64,000 nt of DNA from Sphingomonas sp. 28-63-12 (GCA_002281535.1 NCGD01000007.1:32814-96813), one strand, 5' to 3'; counted from the first letter of the stretch, positions 17,211 through 28,140 are shown. Translations and numbers: made by a program. Notes: a model not told the origin generated them from the sequence alone.

Positions 17211-18503
17211 GTGAACGCCAATACCGACACGATTTTCGCGGTGGCGAGCGGGCAGCCGCCGGCGGCGATTGCGATCATGCGGATCAGTGGCCCCGGGGCA
17301 ATGACGGCGGCTGCGCGGCTGGCGGGCAAGCTGCCGCCGCCCAGGCAGGCTGGCCTGTGTGCGCTGCATGATCCTGAAACCGGGATGCTCCTCGACCGCG
17401 CCATCGTCCTGACCTTTCCGGGCCCGAACACCGCCACCGGGGAAGATCTGGCCGAACTCCACCTTCATGGTGGCCGGGCCGTGATCGCAGTAGTTACCGG
17501 TGCACTGGCGTGCATGGCTGGCCTCCGCCCGGCTGTCGCCGGTGAATTTACCCGCCGCGCCTTGATGGCGGGGCGGATCGATCTGGCGGCGGCGGAAGGA
17601 TTGGGCGACCTGCTCATGGCGGAAACCGAGGGACAGCGCCGCGCGGCAATGGCCGCAGTCGATGGGATTGTCAGTCGCGCGGTTGGTGGTTGGGGTAGCC
17701 GACTCGTCGGTATTGCCGCCCATGTCGAGGCGATGCTCGATTTTTCTGACGAGGATGATGTTGAGGAAATGCCAATCGACGCCGTCCAATCGGCAGTGGC
17801 GGGGTTGGCGGGCGATATTGCGCAAGTCTTGGCCGCGCCGCCGGTCGAACGGCTGCGCGACGGGGTGCGCCTCGTGCTCGCTGGCCCGCCCAACAGCGGC
17901 AAATCGACATTGCTCAATGCGCTGGTCGATCGCGATGCAGCGATCGTGTCGCCGATCGCCGGCACCACCCGTGATCGGATCGAGGCGCCGATCATTCGGG
18001 ACGGGATCGCCTATTTGGTAACCGATACGGCCGGGCTGGCCGTTACGACGACTGATCCAATTGAGGCGATCGGCATCGATCGCGCCCGGCAAGCAATGGC
18101 AGCAGCTGATATCCTGCTCTGGCTGGGCGACGATCCTCCCCCGGGCGGGCAACCGGCGCTGTGGCTTTGGCCTCGGGCGGATGACAGGGGCTCGATGCCG
18201 CCGAGCGACCGGTTGGCGGTTTCAGCGCTTCGCGGTGCGGGGATGGCAGTTTTATGGACAGAAATCGCCAATGCGGCAATGGCCTTGCTGCCACGCGACG
18301 ATCAGCTGGCGCTCAACCAGCGGCAACGGCTGCTTTGCCAGACGTGCCAGGCCGCATTGGTGGCGATTGCCGGGGAACAGGATCTGCTGATCATCGCCGA
18401 ACAGCTCAGGCTGGCGCGGCAGGCGCTCGATCGGGTCACCGGCACGACCGATGTCGAGGCGATGCTTGACGCGCTTTTCGGCCAGTTTTGCATCGGCAAG
18501 TAA
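17211..18503 (+). CDS. mnmE: tRNA uridine-5-carboxymethylaminomethyl modification GTPase MnmE
   Basis: Works with MnmG to modify the wobble uridine of certain tRNAs. The 430-residue protein starts with GTG. It has the N-terminal formyl-THF-binding domain (IFAVASGQPPAAIAIMRISG), a helical domain, and an inserted G domain with GPPNSGKSTLLNALVDRD near residue 224 and DTAGL. The C-terminal CIGK holds the essential cysteine. mnmG follows on the same strand, with a parS-like site in between. Confidence 0.95.
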   Translation: MNANTDTIFAVASGQPPAAIAIMRISGPGAMTAAARLAGKLPPPRQAGLCALHDPETGMLLDRAIVLTFPGPNTATGEDLAELHLHGGRAVIAVVTGALACMAGLRPAVAGEFTRRALMAGRIDLAAAEGLGDLLMAETEGQRRAAMAAVDGIVSRAVGGWGSRLVGIAAHVEAMLDFSDEDDVEEMPIDAVQSAVAGLAGDIAQVLAAPPVERLRDGVRLVLAGPPNSGKSTLLNALVDRDAAIVSPIAGTTRDRIEAPIIRDGIAYLVTDTAGLAVTTTDPIEAIGIDRARQAMAAADILLWLGDDPPPGGQPALWLWPRADDRGSMPPSDRLAVSALRGAGMAVLWTEIANAAMALLPRDDQLALNQRQRLLCQTCQAALVAIAGEQDLLIIAEQLRLARQALDRVTGTTDVEAMLDALFGQFCIGK

Positions 18504-18519
18504 TGTTTCACGTGGAACG
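18504..18519. promoter_or_regulatory. parS-like ParB binding site 2
   Basis: TGTTTCACGTGGAACG, 14 of 16 positions equal to the parS consensus. It begins directly after the mnmE stop codon, in the 56-base gap before mnmG. Confidence 0.75.
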
Positions 18520-18559
18520 CTTTTGACTTAGCGGCGCGCACGACCTAGCGACCACAGCC

Positions 18560-20398
18560 ATGGACTATGAAGTCATCGTGGTAGGCGGCGGTCATGCCGG
18601 TACCGAAGCGGCGGCGGCGGCAGCGCGGCGCGGCGCACGCACCGCGTTGATCAGCTTTGATCCGGCGCGCATTGGGGCGATGTCCTGCAATCCCGCGATT
18701 GGCGGGCTCGGCAAGGGCCATCTCGTCCGTGAAGTCGATGCCTTTGACGGGCTGATCGCGCGTGCGACCGATGCGGCGGGCATTCATTATCGCATGCTCA
18801 ATCGCAGCAAAGGCACGGCAGTGCAGGGGCCGCGCGTCCAGGCCGATCGCCGCCTTTATGCCGATGCGATCCAGCAGATGCTCAGCATGCAGCCGGGATT
18901 GACCATCATCGCGGGAGAGGCAGCCGGGCTGATCGTCGATCAGCACCAGCTCGGCGGGGTATTGCTAGCCGATGGGCGTCGACTATCAGCGCGCGCGGTG
19001 GTGCTGGCGACGGGGACATTCCTGGGCGGCCGGCTTTTTTGTGGCGACACACGCGACGCTGGCGGCCGCTGGGGGGAGCGTGCGGCAACGGCGCTCGGCG
19101 AACAGTTACGCGCGCTCGCGCTGCCGATGGCGCGGCTCAAGACGGGAACGCCGCCGAGGCTCGATGGCCGAACGATCGATTGGGGCCAGCTCGCCGAGCA
19201 GCATTCGGACGCTGATCAATGGACGATGTCGCCGATCAGCACTGCGCGCGCCTTGCCGCAGCTGTTTTGTGCGATTACTCGGACCAACGCTAGGACCCAT
19301 GCGATTATCCGCGGCGGACTGGATCGTTCGCCGCTGTTCAGTGGTGCGATCGGCGCCGCCGGGCCGCGATACTGTCCGTCGATCGAGGACAAGGTTCACC
19401 GCTTCGGCGATCGTGATGGCCATCAGATCTTCCTCGAGCCAGAGGGGGTCGACGATCATCTCGTCTATCCCAACGGCATTTCTACCTCGCTGCCGGCGGA
19501 TGTGCAGGCGGCGATGATCCGCTCGATCGAGGGGCTGGAGCGTGCTGTGATCGTGACGCCGGGCTATGCCGTCGAATATGATCATATCGATCCCCGTGCG
19601 CTTGATACCTCGCTTGAACTGCGGGCGCTCCCGGGCCTGTTTTGCTGTGGGCAGATCAACGGCACGACGGGCTATGAGGAGGCAGCCGGCCAGGGGCTGC
19701 TGGCGGGCCTCAACGCCGCTGGCAGATCATTGGAGCTGGCGCCCGTCATTCTCGATCGGGCGAGCAGCTATCTTGGCGTCATGATCGATGATCTGGTGCT
19801 TCATGGCGTCACGGAACCCTATCGGATGCTCACGGCCCGTGCCGAATATCGGCTGCGCCTGCGCGCCGATAATGCCGAGTCTCGCCTTGGTACCGCCGCG
19901 CTGGTAGCCGGGTGCCTGGGACTGGAACGCCAAACCCGCCTGGCGGCACGGACCGCCGAGCGGGCGGTGATTGAGCGCGCCTTGGAAGCGTCACGGCCAA
20001 GCAAGGCGCTGGCCGATCTGGGTGCCCCAATTGTCGATGACGGCGGCGTGCGCTCGGCCTTTGAATGGCTGCGCTTCCCGGGCGTATCGCTGGCCCATGT
20101 CGCCCCGGACGTGGTAACGCGCCATGATCCAGCTTTGCTTGCCGAGATCGCCGAGAATGCGCGCTACGCCCCCTATCTCAACCGCCAGGAGAGCGAAATC
20201 ACCCAATTGAGGCGCGAAGAATCCCTGCCGTTGCCCGCCGATCTCAACTTTGCCGCCATCCCGGGCCTGTCGACCGAGATGATCGAGCGGCTGACCACGG
20301 CGGCACCCGGGTCGCTTGCCGCCGCCGGGCGCATTCGGGGGATCACCCCGGCCGCCTTGTCGGCCATCCTTCTCCATGCCCGGCGCCTGGCGGCATGA
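18560..20398 (+). CDS. mnmG: tRNA uridine-5-carboxymethylaminomethyl modification enzyme MnmG (GidA)
   Basis: FAD-dependent partner of MnmE. The 612 residues open with the dinucleotide motif [20 protein letters not shown] and contain [20 protein letters not shown] and the family segments [17 protein letters not shown] and [20 protein letters not shown]. The C-terminal helical domain binds MnmE and tRNA. The gene ends in a four-base overlap with rsmG. Confidence 0.96.
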   Translation: MDYEVIVVGGGHAGTEAAAAAARRGARTALISFDPARIGAMSCNPAIGGLGKGHLVREVDAFDGLIARATDAAGIHYRMLNRSKGTAVQGPRVQADRRLYADAIQQMLSMQPGLTIIAGEAAGLIVDQHQLGGVLLADGRRLSARAVVLATGTFLGGRLFCGDTRDAGGRWGERAATALGEQLRALALPMARLKTGTPPRLDGRTIDWGQLAEQHSDADQWTMSPISTARALPQLFCAITRTNARTHAIIRGGLDRSPLFSGAIGAAGPRYCPSIEDKVHRFGDRDGHQIFLEPEGVDDHLVYPNGISTSLPADVQAAMIRSIEGLERAVIVTPGYAVEYDHIDPRALDTSLELRALPGLFCCGQINGTTGYEEAAGQGLLAGLNAAGRSLELAPVILDRASSYLGVMIDDLVLHGVTEPYRMLTARAEYRLRLRADNAESRLGTAALVAGCLGLERQTRLAARTAERAVIERALEASRPSKALADLGAPIVDDGGVRSAFEWLRFPGVSLAHVAPDVVTRHDPALLAEIAENARYAPYLNRQESEITQLRREESLPLPADLNFAAIPGLSTEMIERLTTAAPGSLAAAGRIRGITPAALSAILLHARRLAA

Positions 20399-21009
20399 CC
20401 GAAGACGAAGCGCGGCGTTGGATTAACGCCTGTTTCGATGTTTCACGTGAAACATTGCTCGTGGAGCTCACAGCGCTCATTGTCGCTGAGGCAGCGAATC
20501 AGAATCTGGTATCGGCATCGAGCCTGGAGTCGCTCTGGACCCGCCATATTGTCGATTCGGCCCAGCTGATTCCGTTGGCAGCGCGGCATCCTGGAAGTTG
20601 GATCGATATCGGCAGCGGGGCGGGTTTTCCCGGGCTGGTCGTGGCGATTCTCACGGATCGACCGGTCACCTTGATCGAACCGCGCCGGAAGCGCGCGCAA
20701 TTTCTCGAACGTGCCGTCGCCGTGCTGCAATTGGGAGCGCGCGTGACGGTGGTGGCTGCCCGTGCCGAGCAATATCAGGCGAAAGCCGCGGTTATTTCCG
20801 CACGGGCGGTGTCTGCCGTACCGGAATTGCTGACCTCGGCGGCGCATTTGTCCACAACAAAGTCGCTGTGGCTGTTGCCAAAAGGGCCTCGGGCGTTGGA
20901 AGAGGTGGAAGCTGCCCGCCGGACGTGGCATGGATCGTTCCACGTGGAACAGAGCATAACTGAAGCAAGCTCGCTGATCATCACTGCAAAGGGTGTTGCC
21001 CGACGATGA
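20395..21009 (+). CDS. rsmG: 16S rRNA (guanine-N7) methyltransferase RsmG (GidB)
   Basis: SAM-dependent enzyme that methylates G527 of 16S rRNA. The 204-residue protein has the SAM-binding loop [18 protein letters not shown] and the [20 protein letters not shown] segment of the family. It overlaps mnmG and parA by four bases at each end. The gene contains two parS-like palindromes (20439-20454 perfect, 20936-20951), so ParB binding sites are embedded in its codons. Confidence 0.95.
   Translation: MTEDEARRWINACFDVSRETLLVELTALIVAEAANQNLVSASSLESLWTRHIVDSAQLIPLAARHPGSWIDIGSGAGFPGLVVAILTDRPVTLIEPRRKRAQFLERAVAVLQLGARVTVVAARAEQYQAKAAVISARAVSAVPELLTSAAHLSTTKSLWLLPKGPRALEEVEAARRTWHGSFHVEQSITEASSLIITAKGVARR
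20439..20454. promoter_or_regulatory. parS: Perfect parS site (ParB binding) 3
   Basis: TGTTTCACGTGAAACA, an exact 16-bp palindrome identical to the widely conserved chromosomal parS sequence. It lies in the first codons of rsmG, about 7.8 kb from the putative origin and about 0.55 kb from parA. Confidence 0.95.
20936..20951. promoter_or_regulatory. parS-like ParB binding site 4
   Basis: CGTTCCACGTGGAACA, whose inner 14 bases GTTCCACGTGGAAC form a perfect palindrome; 13 of 16 positions match the parS consensus. It is near the 3' end of rsmG, 55 bases before parA. Confidence 0.75.
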
Positions 21010-21797
21010 AATGCATTGCGATAGCGAATCAGAAGGGCGGCGTCGGCAAGACGACAACCGCGATCAATTTGGGCACAGCGCTGGCCGCGACGGGTATGCG
21101 CGTGCTGCTTATCGATCTCGATCCGCAGGGAAATTGTTCAACCGGGCTCGGTATCAACCGTGCCGATCGCGACCGCTCCTCCTATGACTTGCTGATTGGC
21201 GAGGCCGCGCTCGAAGACAGCTATATCCCGACCAAGGTGCCCAATCTCGATATCGTCCCGGCCACGGTCGATCTGTCGGGCGCCGAAATCGAGCTGGTGG
21301 AGTTTGACGAGCGCACCCACCGGCTCGACAAGGTGTTTTCGCGCGCCAGTGATCGCTGGGACGTGGTGCTGATCGATTGCCCGCCGTCGCTGGGGCTGCT
21401 GACGATGAATGCGATGGTTGCGGCAGATTCGCTGCTGGTCCCGTTGCAATGCGAATTTTTCGCGCTGGAAGGGCTCAGCCAGCTGCTCAATACCGTGGAG
21501 CGGATCCGCACCCGGTTCAATCCCGGCCTGTCGATCCTCGGGGTGGCATTGACCATGTATGATCGTCGCAACCGGCTGACCGAACAGGTCTCCGAGGATG
21601 TCCGTGCGGTGCTGGGCAAGGTGGTGTTCGATACGGTGATTCCGCGCAATGTCCGCCTGTCCGAAGCACCCAGCCACGGCCTGCCCGCGTTGATCTATGA
21701 TCATCGTTGCTCGGGGTCGGAGGCCTATATCGCGCTCGCGCGCGAACTGATCGCCCGTTTGCCCAAGACCGCCCCGAGAGACGTGATCGCCGCATGA
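21006..21797 (+). CDS. parA: Chromosome partitioning ATPase ParA (Soj)
   Basis: A 263-residue Walker-type ATPase that moves ParB-parS complexes along the nucleoid. The deviant Walker A is QKGGVGKTTTAINLGTALA (residues about 9-27). Also present are LLIDLDPQGN and the Walker B region VVLIDCPPSLGLLTMNAM. No N-terminal DNA-binding domain is present, as expected for a chromosomal ParA. It overlaps rsmG and parB by four bases, forming an rsmG-parA-parB unit. Confidence 0.97.
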   Translation: MKCIAIANQKGGVGKTTTAINLGTALAATGMRVLLIDLDPQGNCSTGLGINRADRDRSSYDLLIGEAALEDSYIPTKVPNLDIVPATVDLSGAEIELVEFDERTHRLDKVFSRASDRWDVVLIDCPPSLGLLTMNAMVAADSLLVPLQCEFFALEGLSQLLNTVERIRTRFNPGLSILGVALTMYDRRNRLTEQVSEDVRAVLGKVVFDTVIPRNVRLSEAPSHGLPALIYDHRCSGSEAYIALARELIARLPKTAPRDVIAA

Positions 21798-22705
21798 CCC
21801 AGGAAACAGCGCCCACCACCGCCGCCACGATCCGCAAGGCCCGGCCCGGCCTTGGCCGCGGGCTGAGCGCGTTGATGGGCGATATCCAGCGCGAGGAGCC
21901 CGTCGCTCCCGGCGCGGTAACCACCCCCGGCCTGCGGATGCTGCCGGTTGGTTCGCTCACCCCGCATCCCGGCCAGCCACGCCGGCGGTTTGACGAAGCA
22001 GCGCTCGATGAACTCGCCGCATCGATTGCCGCGCGCGGCATGATCCAGCCGATCGTGGTGCGTCCCTTGGGCAAGGGGTTCCAGATCGTTGCTGGCGAGC
22101 GCCGCTGGCGGGCTGCCCAGCGGGCGAGGCTCCATGAAGTACCTGTTATTATTCGTGATTTCGATGATGCTGAAACGCTCGAGGTCGCGCTTGTCGAGAA
22201 TATCCAGCGCCAGGATCTCAACGCCATCGAAGAGGCTGAGGCCTATGCCCGGCTGGTCGGCGATTACGGCCATACCCAGGAAGCGCTTGCCAAGATCGTC
22301 CATAAATCACGCAGCCATGTCGCCAATCTGATGCGCCTGCTCGAACTGCCGGCGCCGGTTCAGGCGCTGGTGGTCGATGGTCAGCTTAGCATGGGCCATG
22401 CCCGGGCGATGATCGGTGCTGCCAATGTCGAGGCGCTTGCCCGCGATGTGATTGCCAAGCAATTATCGGTGCGCGAGACCGAGAAATTGGCCCGTGCGGC
22501 TAAGCCGGCCAATGGGCGCGGCGATCGCACGGCCGGGCAGGGGCCCGATCATGACATCGCCGCGCTCGAACATCAGCTGGGCGATTTGCTTGGCCTGTCG
22601 GTCCGGATCGCGTTCAGCGCTAAGGGGGGCACCCTGACCCTGGGCTATTCGACGCTTGATCAGCTCGACATGATCTGCCAGCGGCTGAGCGGCGACAAGC
22701 TTTAG
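21794..22705 (+). CDS. parB: Chromosome partitioning protein ParB (Spo0J)
   Basis: CTPase and parS-binding protein. The 303-residue form starts at MTQETAPTTAATIRKARPGL, overlapping the parA stop by ATGA. The N-terminal segment RPGLGRGLSALMGD binds ParA. The CTP-binding motif GERRWRAAQRA is near residue 101 and ENIQRQDLNAIEEA is near 135. The helix-turn-helix contains KSRSHVANLMRLLELP and the C-terminal dimerisation domain follows. The longer frame upstream is antisense-like within parA and is excluded. It converges on holA with a four-base overlap. Confidence 0.96.
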   Translation: MTQETAPTTAATIRKARPGLGRGLSALMGDIQREEPVAPGAVTTPGLRMLPVGSLTPHPGQPRRRFDEAALDELAASIAARGMIQPIVVRPLGKGFQIVAGERRWRAAQRARLHEVPVIIRDFDDAETLEVALVENIQRQDLNAIEEAEAYARLVGDYGHTQEALAKIVHKSRSHVANLMRLLELPAPVQALVVDGQLSMGHARAMIGAANVEALARDVIAKQLSVRETEKLARAAKPANGRGDRTAGQGPDHDIAALEHQLGDLLGLSVRIAFSAKGGTLTLGYSTLDQLDMICQRLSGDKL

Positions 22706-23721
22706 CGCGGCGATCTGCCGGCACGGGCGACCGCGAGGCACGCTGCCTCGGCCAAAACTTGCCCTGCCGTTGCCGATGACATGATCGCTCGTTCGGCCTG
22801 GCGCAGATGGTCAATCGCCCCGCTCAGCTTTTTCGGCGTCCAGTGGCGCAGCGCGCGCCCGGTCGCTGCCTTTTCCTTGAAGAATACCCGGGGGCCCTCG
22901 ATCACGCTGGCGATCGCCGCGCCGGCGGCAACCTCGGCCTGGAGTTCGGCCAGCGTCATCAGCCGACGCACAAGGCCGCGCATCAGCGGGATCGGTGACA
23001 CACCGGCTTCGTTGAGTCGCGCCAGTTCGCCCCCCAGCCGCGCGGCATCACCGGCAATTGCTGCATCGATGGCCTGCGCCATTTCCGCTTCGCCCAGATC
23101 CGCCCCAATCGCATCAATGGCACTGTCATCAAGCGTGGTCGGCCGCTCGGGGGCGGCGTCGAGATAGAGCGCGATCTTCTCGATCTCGCGCGTTAGCACT
23201 GCGCGATCGCCGCCGCTCGCGGCAAACAGCCGGCCAGCAGTGCCGCCGCTGGTGCGCAGGCCATGTTCGCCGGCAATGGCGGCGGCAAGTCGATCGGCAT
23301 CCGCCGCCTCGGGCGGATAACAGGCAAAGCTCATCGCATTGCCGGCGGCCAGCGTGAGTTTGACGACTTTGCCGGAGGATTTGAGCGTCGGCGCGATCGC
23401 GACCACCGGATTGCCCGCCTGTTCGGCAGCCAGCAGGATCGTGATGGCGTCATGGCTCTCCTCGCCAAGCGCCGTCACCCGGATATGCCGGGCGCCGCCG
23501 AACAGCGACAGGGAGGCCGCCTCGGCAGCCAGCCGGCCGGGATCGCCTTTGAGCATTGCCCCGTCGAGATCGATTCGCTCGGCATCAGGGCCCATTGCGC
23601 GCGCCAGCCGCAGCGCAAGATCGCGCGCGCCGGATTCATCGGGGCCATGCAACAGGTAAAAGCGGATCGCCGGATTGGCGCTGTCGAGCGCCTGACGAAG
23701 CTGATTCGCGCTGGCCTTCAC
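22702..23721 (-). CDS. holA: DNA polymerase III delta subunit
   Basis: Clamp-loader delta subunit that opens the sliding clamp. The 339-residue protein begins [20 protein letters not shown], with FYLLHGPDESGARDLALRLA marking the degenerate AAA+ fold and SLSLFGGARHIRVT typical of HolA. The C-terminal collar domain is present. It is the last gene of the leftward unit DUF3576-leuS-lptE-holA; its ATG overlaps the lptE stop. Confidence 0.92.
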   Translation of the reverse strand: MKASANQLRQALDSANPAIRFYLLHGPDESGARDLALRLARAMGPDAERIDLDGAMLKGDPGRLAAEAASLSLFGGARHIRVTALGEESHDAITILLAAEQAGNPVVAIAPTLKSSGKVVKLTLAAGNAMSFACYPPEAADADRLAAAIAGEHGLRTSGGTAGRLFAASGGDRAVLTREIEKIALYLDAAPERPTTLDDSAIDAIGADLGEAEMAQAIDAAIAGDAARLGGELARLNEAGVSPIPLMRGLVRRLMTLAELQAEVAAGAAIASVIEGPRVFFKEKAATGRALRHWTPKKLSGAIDHLRQAERAIMSSATAGQVLAEAACLAVARAGRSPR

Positions 23722-24245
23722 GATCCGGGCGGGCTCGTCCGTTCGGCATAAAGCGCCATGCGGGCGATGATCTGATCGGCGACGATGGCCGAAAGCCGCT
23801 CGAGCGCGGTGTCCTCGGCGGCAATCGTTGCATATTCCGATCCGACGACATCGACGCCGGCATCGGAGCCCGCGGTCGCATCGAGCAGCACGGCGCCATT
23901 GGCCAGATCGATCAGTTGATAGCGGGCGCGCAAGGTGCGGCGCTCACGCGTGATCGTATCGTCACTGCGCACACCAAGCCCGATGATCTTGTCGTCGAGC
24001 TTGATTTCAAGCCGATAGAGCGGCGTATTGCCCCGGGTGTTGGCGAGCCGATCCTTGATCGCATTGCCGACCAGATACCCCGCCTTGCCCTCGATCGGCG
24101 CGACCTCGACTTGGGCCAGGGCCATCGCGACACGGCCGCTGCCACCGCCGGCATAGAGCGGATGCAGGCCGCAGCCGGCCAGCGGCACTGCCAGCAGGGC
24201 AAGCATCGGGGCGAGCAGCAGGGCCGGGGAGCGCACGCGGTTCAT
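23718..24245 (-). CDS. lptE: LPS-assembly lipoprotein LptE
   Basis: Outer-membrane lipoprotein that plugs the LptD barrel in lipopolysaccharide export. The 175-residue product has a lipoprotein signal ending [12 protein letters not shown], the classic LptE N-terminus, followed by the SLBB-like alpha/beta fold. It sits between leuS and holA with four-base overlaps, the conserved leuS-lptE-holA arrangement of proteobacteria, which strengthens a call on a divergent sequence. Confidence 0.9.
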   Translation of the reverse strand: MNRVRSPALLLAPMLALLAVPLAGCGLHPLYAGGGSGRVAMALAQVEVAPIEGKAGYLVGNAIKDRLANTRGNTPLYRLEIKLDDKIIGLGVRSDDTITRERRTLRARYQLIDLANGAVLLDATAGSDAGVDVVGSEYATIAAEDTALERLSAIVADQIIARMALYAERTSPPGS

Positions 24246-26764
24246 GCGACGAGGTTCACGAGTCGATCGGGCACCACGATTACCTTTTTAGGAGCAGACC
24301 CGTCCAATATGCGCTGCACATGGGCATTGGCCAGCGCCATCGCTTCCAGCGCCTCGCGCGAGGTGCCCTTGGCCACGCGCTGCGTGTCGCGCAGCTTGCC
24401 GTTGACCTGAAAGGCGATGGTCACTTCGTCCTCGATCAGCAGCGCCGGGTCGACCACCGGCCAGGCCGCATCGGCGATCAAGCCCTCGCCACCCATCGCT
24501 GCCCAGGCCTCTTCGGCCAGATGCGGGACCATCGGCGCGACGAGTTTCAGCAAGTCGCGCAGCGCGGCTGTGCGCGAAGCCGACGGCGCCGATTTTTCGA
24601 TGACATTGGTCAGGTCATAGATGCGGGCGACCGCCTTGTTGAAGCTGAGCGCCTCGATGTCCTCGCCAATCGCCGCAATCGTCTGGTGGAGCTTGCGGTC
24701 GAGCGCGGCATCGCGCCCTTCTCCGGCACCCTCTGATTGCAACAGTCGCCATAGCCGCTGGACGAAGCGCCAGCAGCCCTCGATGCCCGATTCGGTCCAG
24801 GGCAAGTCGCGCTCGGGCGGGCTGTCGGAAAGCATGAACCAGCGCACCGCATCCGCGCCATATTGTGCGACGATCGGCTCGGGATCGATCGTGTTCTTCT
24901 TGGATTTGGACATTTTCTCGACGCGACCGATCGTCACCGGGCCGCCGCCGTCGAGTTCATGGGCAAAATCCGCTTCGCGTACGACCTCATCGGGTGAAAG
25001 CCACGCACCTTCCGCAGACTTGTAAGTCTCGTGCGTCACCATGCCTTGCGTGAACAGTCCGGCAAAGGGCTCGGCCACATCGAGCTGGCCGATATGCTGG
25101 AGCGCGCGCGTCCAGAACCGCGCATAGAGCAGGTGCAAAATCGCATGCTCGACCCCGCCGATATATTGCCCGACAGGCAGCCAGCTTTCGGCCTCGGCCT
25201 TGTCGAACGGCTTGTCCTTGGGCTGGCTGGCGAAGCGGATGAAATACCAGGATGAATTGACAAAGGTATCGAGCGTGTCGGTCTCGCGCCGTGCCGCTGC
25301 GCCGCAGGTCGGGCAGTCGACATGCTTCCAGCTCGGGTGGCGATCGAGCGGGTTGCCGGGAATGTCGAAGCTGACATCCTCGGGCAGCACCACTGGCAAC
25401 TGATCGCGCGGCACCGGCACCGCGCCGCACGCGTCGCAATGGATAATCGGGATTGGCGTGCCCCAGTAACGCTGGCGGCTGACGCCCCAATCGCGCAGCC
25501 GGAAGATCGTGCGGCCAGTGCCCCAGCCTTCGCCTTCGGCGCGCTGGATCACGGTGCGCTTGGCATCCTCGATATCCATGCCGTCCAGGAAATGCGAATT
25601 CACCAGCGTGCCGGGGCCGGTATAGGCGGTTTCGCCGGCAAAAATCGGCGATTCCTGATCGCCATCGGAGACGACACGGGTTACCGGCAACGCATATTTC
25701 CGCGCGAAATCCAGATCGCGCTGGTCATGCGCCGGCACCCCGAACACTGCGCCGCTGCCATAGTCCATCAGCACGAAATTGGCGATATAAACGGGCAATT
25801 GCCATGTTGAGTCAAAGGGATGCGTGGCGGTCAGCCCGGTGTCGAAGCCCAGCTTCTCCTGGGTCTCGATCTCTGCGGCGGTCGTGCCGCCCTGACGGCA
25901 GCGCTCGATGAACTGCGCGGCAGCCGGGTCGCGCGCAGCGGCGGCCTGCGCGATCGGATGATCGGCAGCGACCGCGACGAAACTTGCCCCGAAAATCGTA
26001 TCCGGTCGCGTCGTGAACACCTCGACAGCATCGCCACCCGACAGCGCAAAGCGAAAGGCCAGGCCCTGGCTGCGGCCGATCCAGTTCTCCTGCATCAGTT
26101 TGACCTTGTCGGGCCAGGCGTCGAGGCTGGAGAGCCCGTCGAGCAATTCGTCGGCGAAATCGGTGATCTTGAGGAACCATTGGCTCAACTTGCGGCGTTC
26201 GACCAACGCGCCCGATCGCCAGCCGCGCCCGTCGATCACCTGCTCATTGGCAAGCACGGTCATGTCGACCGGGTCCCAATTGACCGCCGATTCGCGTCGA
26301 TAGACCAGCCCGGCGGCGAAAAGGTCAAGGAACAGCGCCTGCTCATGCCCGTAATAGTCGGGCTCGCAGGTCGATAATTCACGCGACCAGTCCAGCGCAA
26401 AGCCGAGCTGCTTGAGCTGCCGCTTCATGTTGGCGATGTTGGCACGGGTCCAGGCGCCGGGATGGACGCCTTTTTCCATTGCGGCATTTTCAGCCGGCAT
26501 GCCGAACGCGTCCCAGCCCATCGGGTGGAGCACGTCATGGCCGATCATGCGGCGATAGCGCGCCAGCACGTCGCCCATCGTGTAATTGCGGACATGGCCC
26601 ATATGGATGCGCCCCGATGGATAGGGGAACATCTCAAGCACATAGGAACGCAGGCGGTTATCGTCGCCCAGGGCCGTACCGGCCTTGACGGCAAAGGTCT
26701 GGCGTTCATCCCAGATTGCCTGCCAGGCCGCGTCCGCCTTCAGCGCGTTGAAGCGCGACGCCAT
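24242..26764 (-). CDS. leuS: Leucyl-tRNA synthetase
   Basis: Class I synthetase of 840 residues. The HIGH signature is [16 protein letters not shown] and the KMSKS signature is [13 protein letters not shown]. The editing domain (CP1) and the zinc module ([20 protein letters not shown]) are visible. The ATG at 26764 ([20 protein letters not shown]) is preceded by AAGGAA at the right spacing and replaces the longer frame that starts in the upstream gene. It follows the DUF3576 gene by ten bases. Confidence 0.97.
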   Translation of the reverse strand: MASRFNALKADAAWQAIWDERQTFAVKAGTALGDDNRLRSYVLEMFPYPSGRIHMGHVRNYTMGDVLARYRRMIGHDVLHPMGWDAFGMPAENAAMEKGVHPGAWTRANIANMKRQLKQLGFALDWSRELSTCEPDYYGHEQALFLDLFAAGLVYRRESAVNWDPVDMTVLANEQVIDGRGWRSGALVERRKLSQWFLKITDFADELLDGLSSLDAWPDKVKLMQENWIGRSQGLAFRFALSGGDAVEVFTTRPDTIFGASFVAVAADHPIAQAAAARDPAAAQFIERCRQGGTTAAEIETQEKLGFDTGLTATHPFDSTWQLPVYIANFVLMDYGSGAVFGVPAHDQRDLDFARKYALPVTRVVSDGDQESPIFAGETAYTGPGTLVNSHFLDGMDIEDAKRTVIQRAEGEGWGTGRTIFRLRDWGVSRQRYWGTPIPIIHCDACGAVPVPRDQLPVVLPEDVSFDIPGNPLDRHPSWKHVDCPTCGAAARRETDTLDTFVNSSWYFIRFASQPKDKPFDKAEAESWLPVGQYIGGVEHAILHLLYARFWTRALQHIGQLDVAEPFAGLFTQGMVTHETYKSAEGAWLSPDEVVREADFAHELDGGGPVTIGRVEKMSKSKKNTIDPEPIVAQYGADAVRWFMLSDSPPERDLPWTESGIEGCWRFVQRLWRLLQSEGAGEGRDAALDRKLHQTIAAIGEDIEALSFNKAVARIYDLTNVIEKSAPSASRTAALRDLLKLVAPMVPHLAEEAWAAMGGEGLIADAAWPVVDPALLIEDEVTIAFQVNGKLRDTQRVAKGTSREALEAMALANAHVQRILDGSAPKKVIVVPDRLVNLVA

Positions 26765-26774
26765 GATTGTTCCT

Positions 26775-27209
26775 TCAGCCAGCGATGGCGGCGCGCCGCA
26801 GGTCACGGGCCCGCGTCAGAATGATGTCTTCCAGCTTCTGCGCGGTCGCGGCGCGGACCGGCGCATCGACCCATTGGCTGTTCCGGTTGATCTGCCGCAG
26901 CACGACGACGCGCAACGCATCAGCGCGCAGATCCTGGTCGAGGATCGAGATCGTCACCTTCATCCTCTCGGCCGGTGAGGCGGGGTTGGCGTACCAGTCG
27001 CTGACGATCACGCCGCCGTTCGAATCGGTCTGCAGCAGCGGCATGAAGCTGATCGTGTCGAGCGAGGCCCGCCACAAATAGCTGTTGACGCCAATCGTCG
27101 TGATTTGCGAGGCAGCAAGATCAGCGCGGGGGTGGCCCTTGCCGCCACCGCATGCAGCGAGCGGCAGGACAAGCGAAACCACGAATGCGGTGCGCAACAG
27201 GCGGGTCAT
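26775..27209 (-). CDS. DUF3576 lipoprotein
   Basis: A 144-residue predicted lipoprotein with signal [20 protein letters not shown] followed by GGGKG. The mature domain ([50 protein letters not shown]) is the DUF3576 family found upstream of leuS in many alphaproteobacteria. Function is not known; an envelope role is inferred from the lipobox and its linkage to lptE. Confidence 0.87.
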   Translation of the reverse strand: MTRLLRTAFVVSLVLPLAACGGGKGHPRADLAASQITTIGVNSYLWRASLDTISFMPLLQTDSNGGVIVSDWYANPASPAERMKVTISILDQDLRADALRVVVLRQINRNSQWVDAPVRAATAQKLEDIILTRARDLRRAAIAG

Positions 27210-27411
27210 CGGCTATTCCCTGGACGAGTGTAAGACAGTTGGTGGGCATCTATAGATGGTATGGCGCAAGCCGCAAGCGCGGGCGCTTCAGTGCGGGTAT
27301 GCCGGTGGATTGTGGGCGGATTGCAACACTCTCTCCACAAAGTGAATCCAGGCGATGGTATGGCTGGCGGGAATGATGACAGTCCCTATAGGAGAAAGTA
27401 GAGGGGTTATT

Positions 27412-28140
27412 GTGAACAAGCGCCGAATCATCGCTGTGAACATTCTGGGGGCGCTTGTCGTCGCCGGTCTGGTTGCGCCGGCGATTGGCGCGACGGAGGC
27501 GGGCCGCCAGCTCACGCCGAGTGAACCTGCCCTGGTCAGCCGCAGCATTGCGACCTTCACTCCGGCATCGGCCGATCCAAAGCTCGCTGCCTTGCTGGCG
27601 CGCAGCGGCCTTGATGATACCGATTTCCGATTCACGCCGTCCGAGTCGCGCCGCAATGGCAGCCGCTCGGTTACCGTTGCCGTGCGCGCGCGGTCGTCGT
27701 TGGTATCGCGTGAAGCCCAGCGGCTCGGCTCGGTCGAACTCCGGCCGGATTCGACGATCGGCCTGGCGCCGATCGCTTATAATCTTGGCGTCTCGGTCGG
27801 CTGGAAGCGCTTTGCCCTGTCGGGCGATGTCGCGCGGATCGATCTGGCCGGCCTGCCGGGCAGCCGCGAATCAGTTGATGTCGGCGTGAGCTATACCGGC
27901 AAGCGGGCTTCGGCGCGGTTGCGGGCGACCGCAGATCGGCCGCTTGGCGACACCCCCAAGTTGGTGGCGGACGATCCCAGCGTGGCGATCGACGTCGGCG
28001 GCTCCTACTCGCTGTCGCGCCATATCGATTTGACAGCGGGCGTCCGCTACAAGCGTGAGAATAACAACCGGCTCGAACGGTTGACCGACAATCGCCGGGA
28101 TAGCCAGGCGGTCTATATCGGCACCGCGCTGCGCTTCTAA
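27412..28140 (+). CDS. Predicted outer-membrane beta-barrel protein of unknown family
   Basis: The GTG at 27412 has GAGGGG nine bases upstream and opens MNKRRIIAVNILGALVVAGL, a signal peptide with a cleavage site near PAIGATE. The 242-residue mature part alternates polar and hydrophobic residues in strand-like stretches (SVTVAVRARSSLV, NLGVSVGWKRFALSGDVARI, VDVGVSYTGKRASARLRAT, HIDLTAGVRYKRE). It ends AVYIGTALRF with a C-terminal phenylalanine, a mark of barrel proteins. I do not recognise a named family. It has its own promoter gap of about 200 bases upstream. Confidence 0.65.
   Translation: MNKRRIIAVNILGALVVAGLVAPAIGATEAGRQLTPSEPALVSRSIATFTPASADPKLAALLARSGLDDTDFRFTPSESRRNGSRSVTVAVRARSSLVSREAQRLGSVELRPDSTIGLAPIAYNLGVSVGWKRFALSGDVARIDLAGLPGSRESVDVGVSYTGKRASARLRATADRPLGDTPKLVADDPSVAIDVGGSYSLSRHIDLTAGVRYKRENNNRLERLTDNRRDSQAVYIGTALRF

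Noticed and set aside
27355-27411. ATG at 27355 as start of the beta-barrel protein gene
   Set aside because: It would put 19 extra residues before the signal peptide; GTG 27412 has a good ribosome binding site and gives a normal signal sequence.
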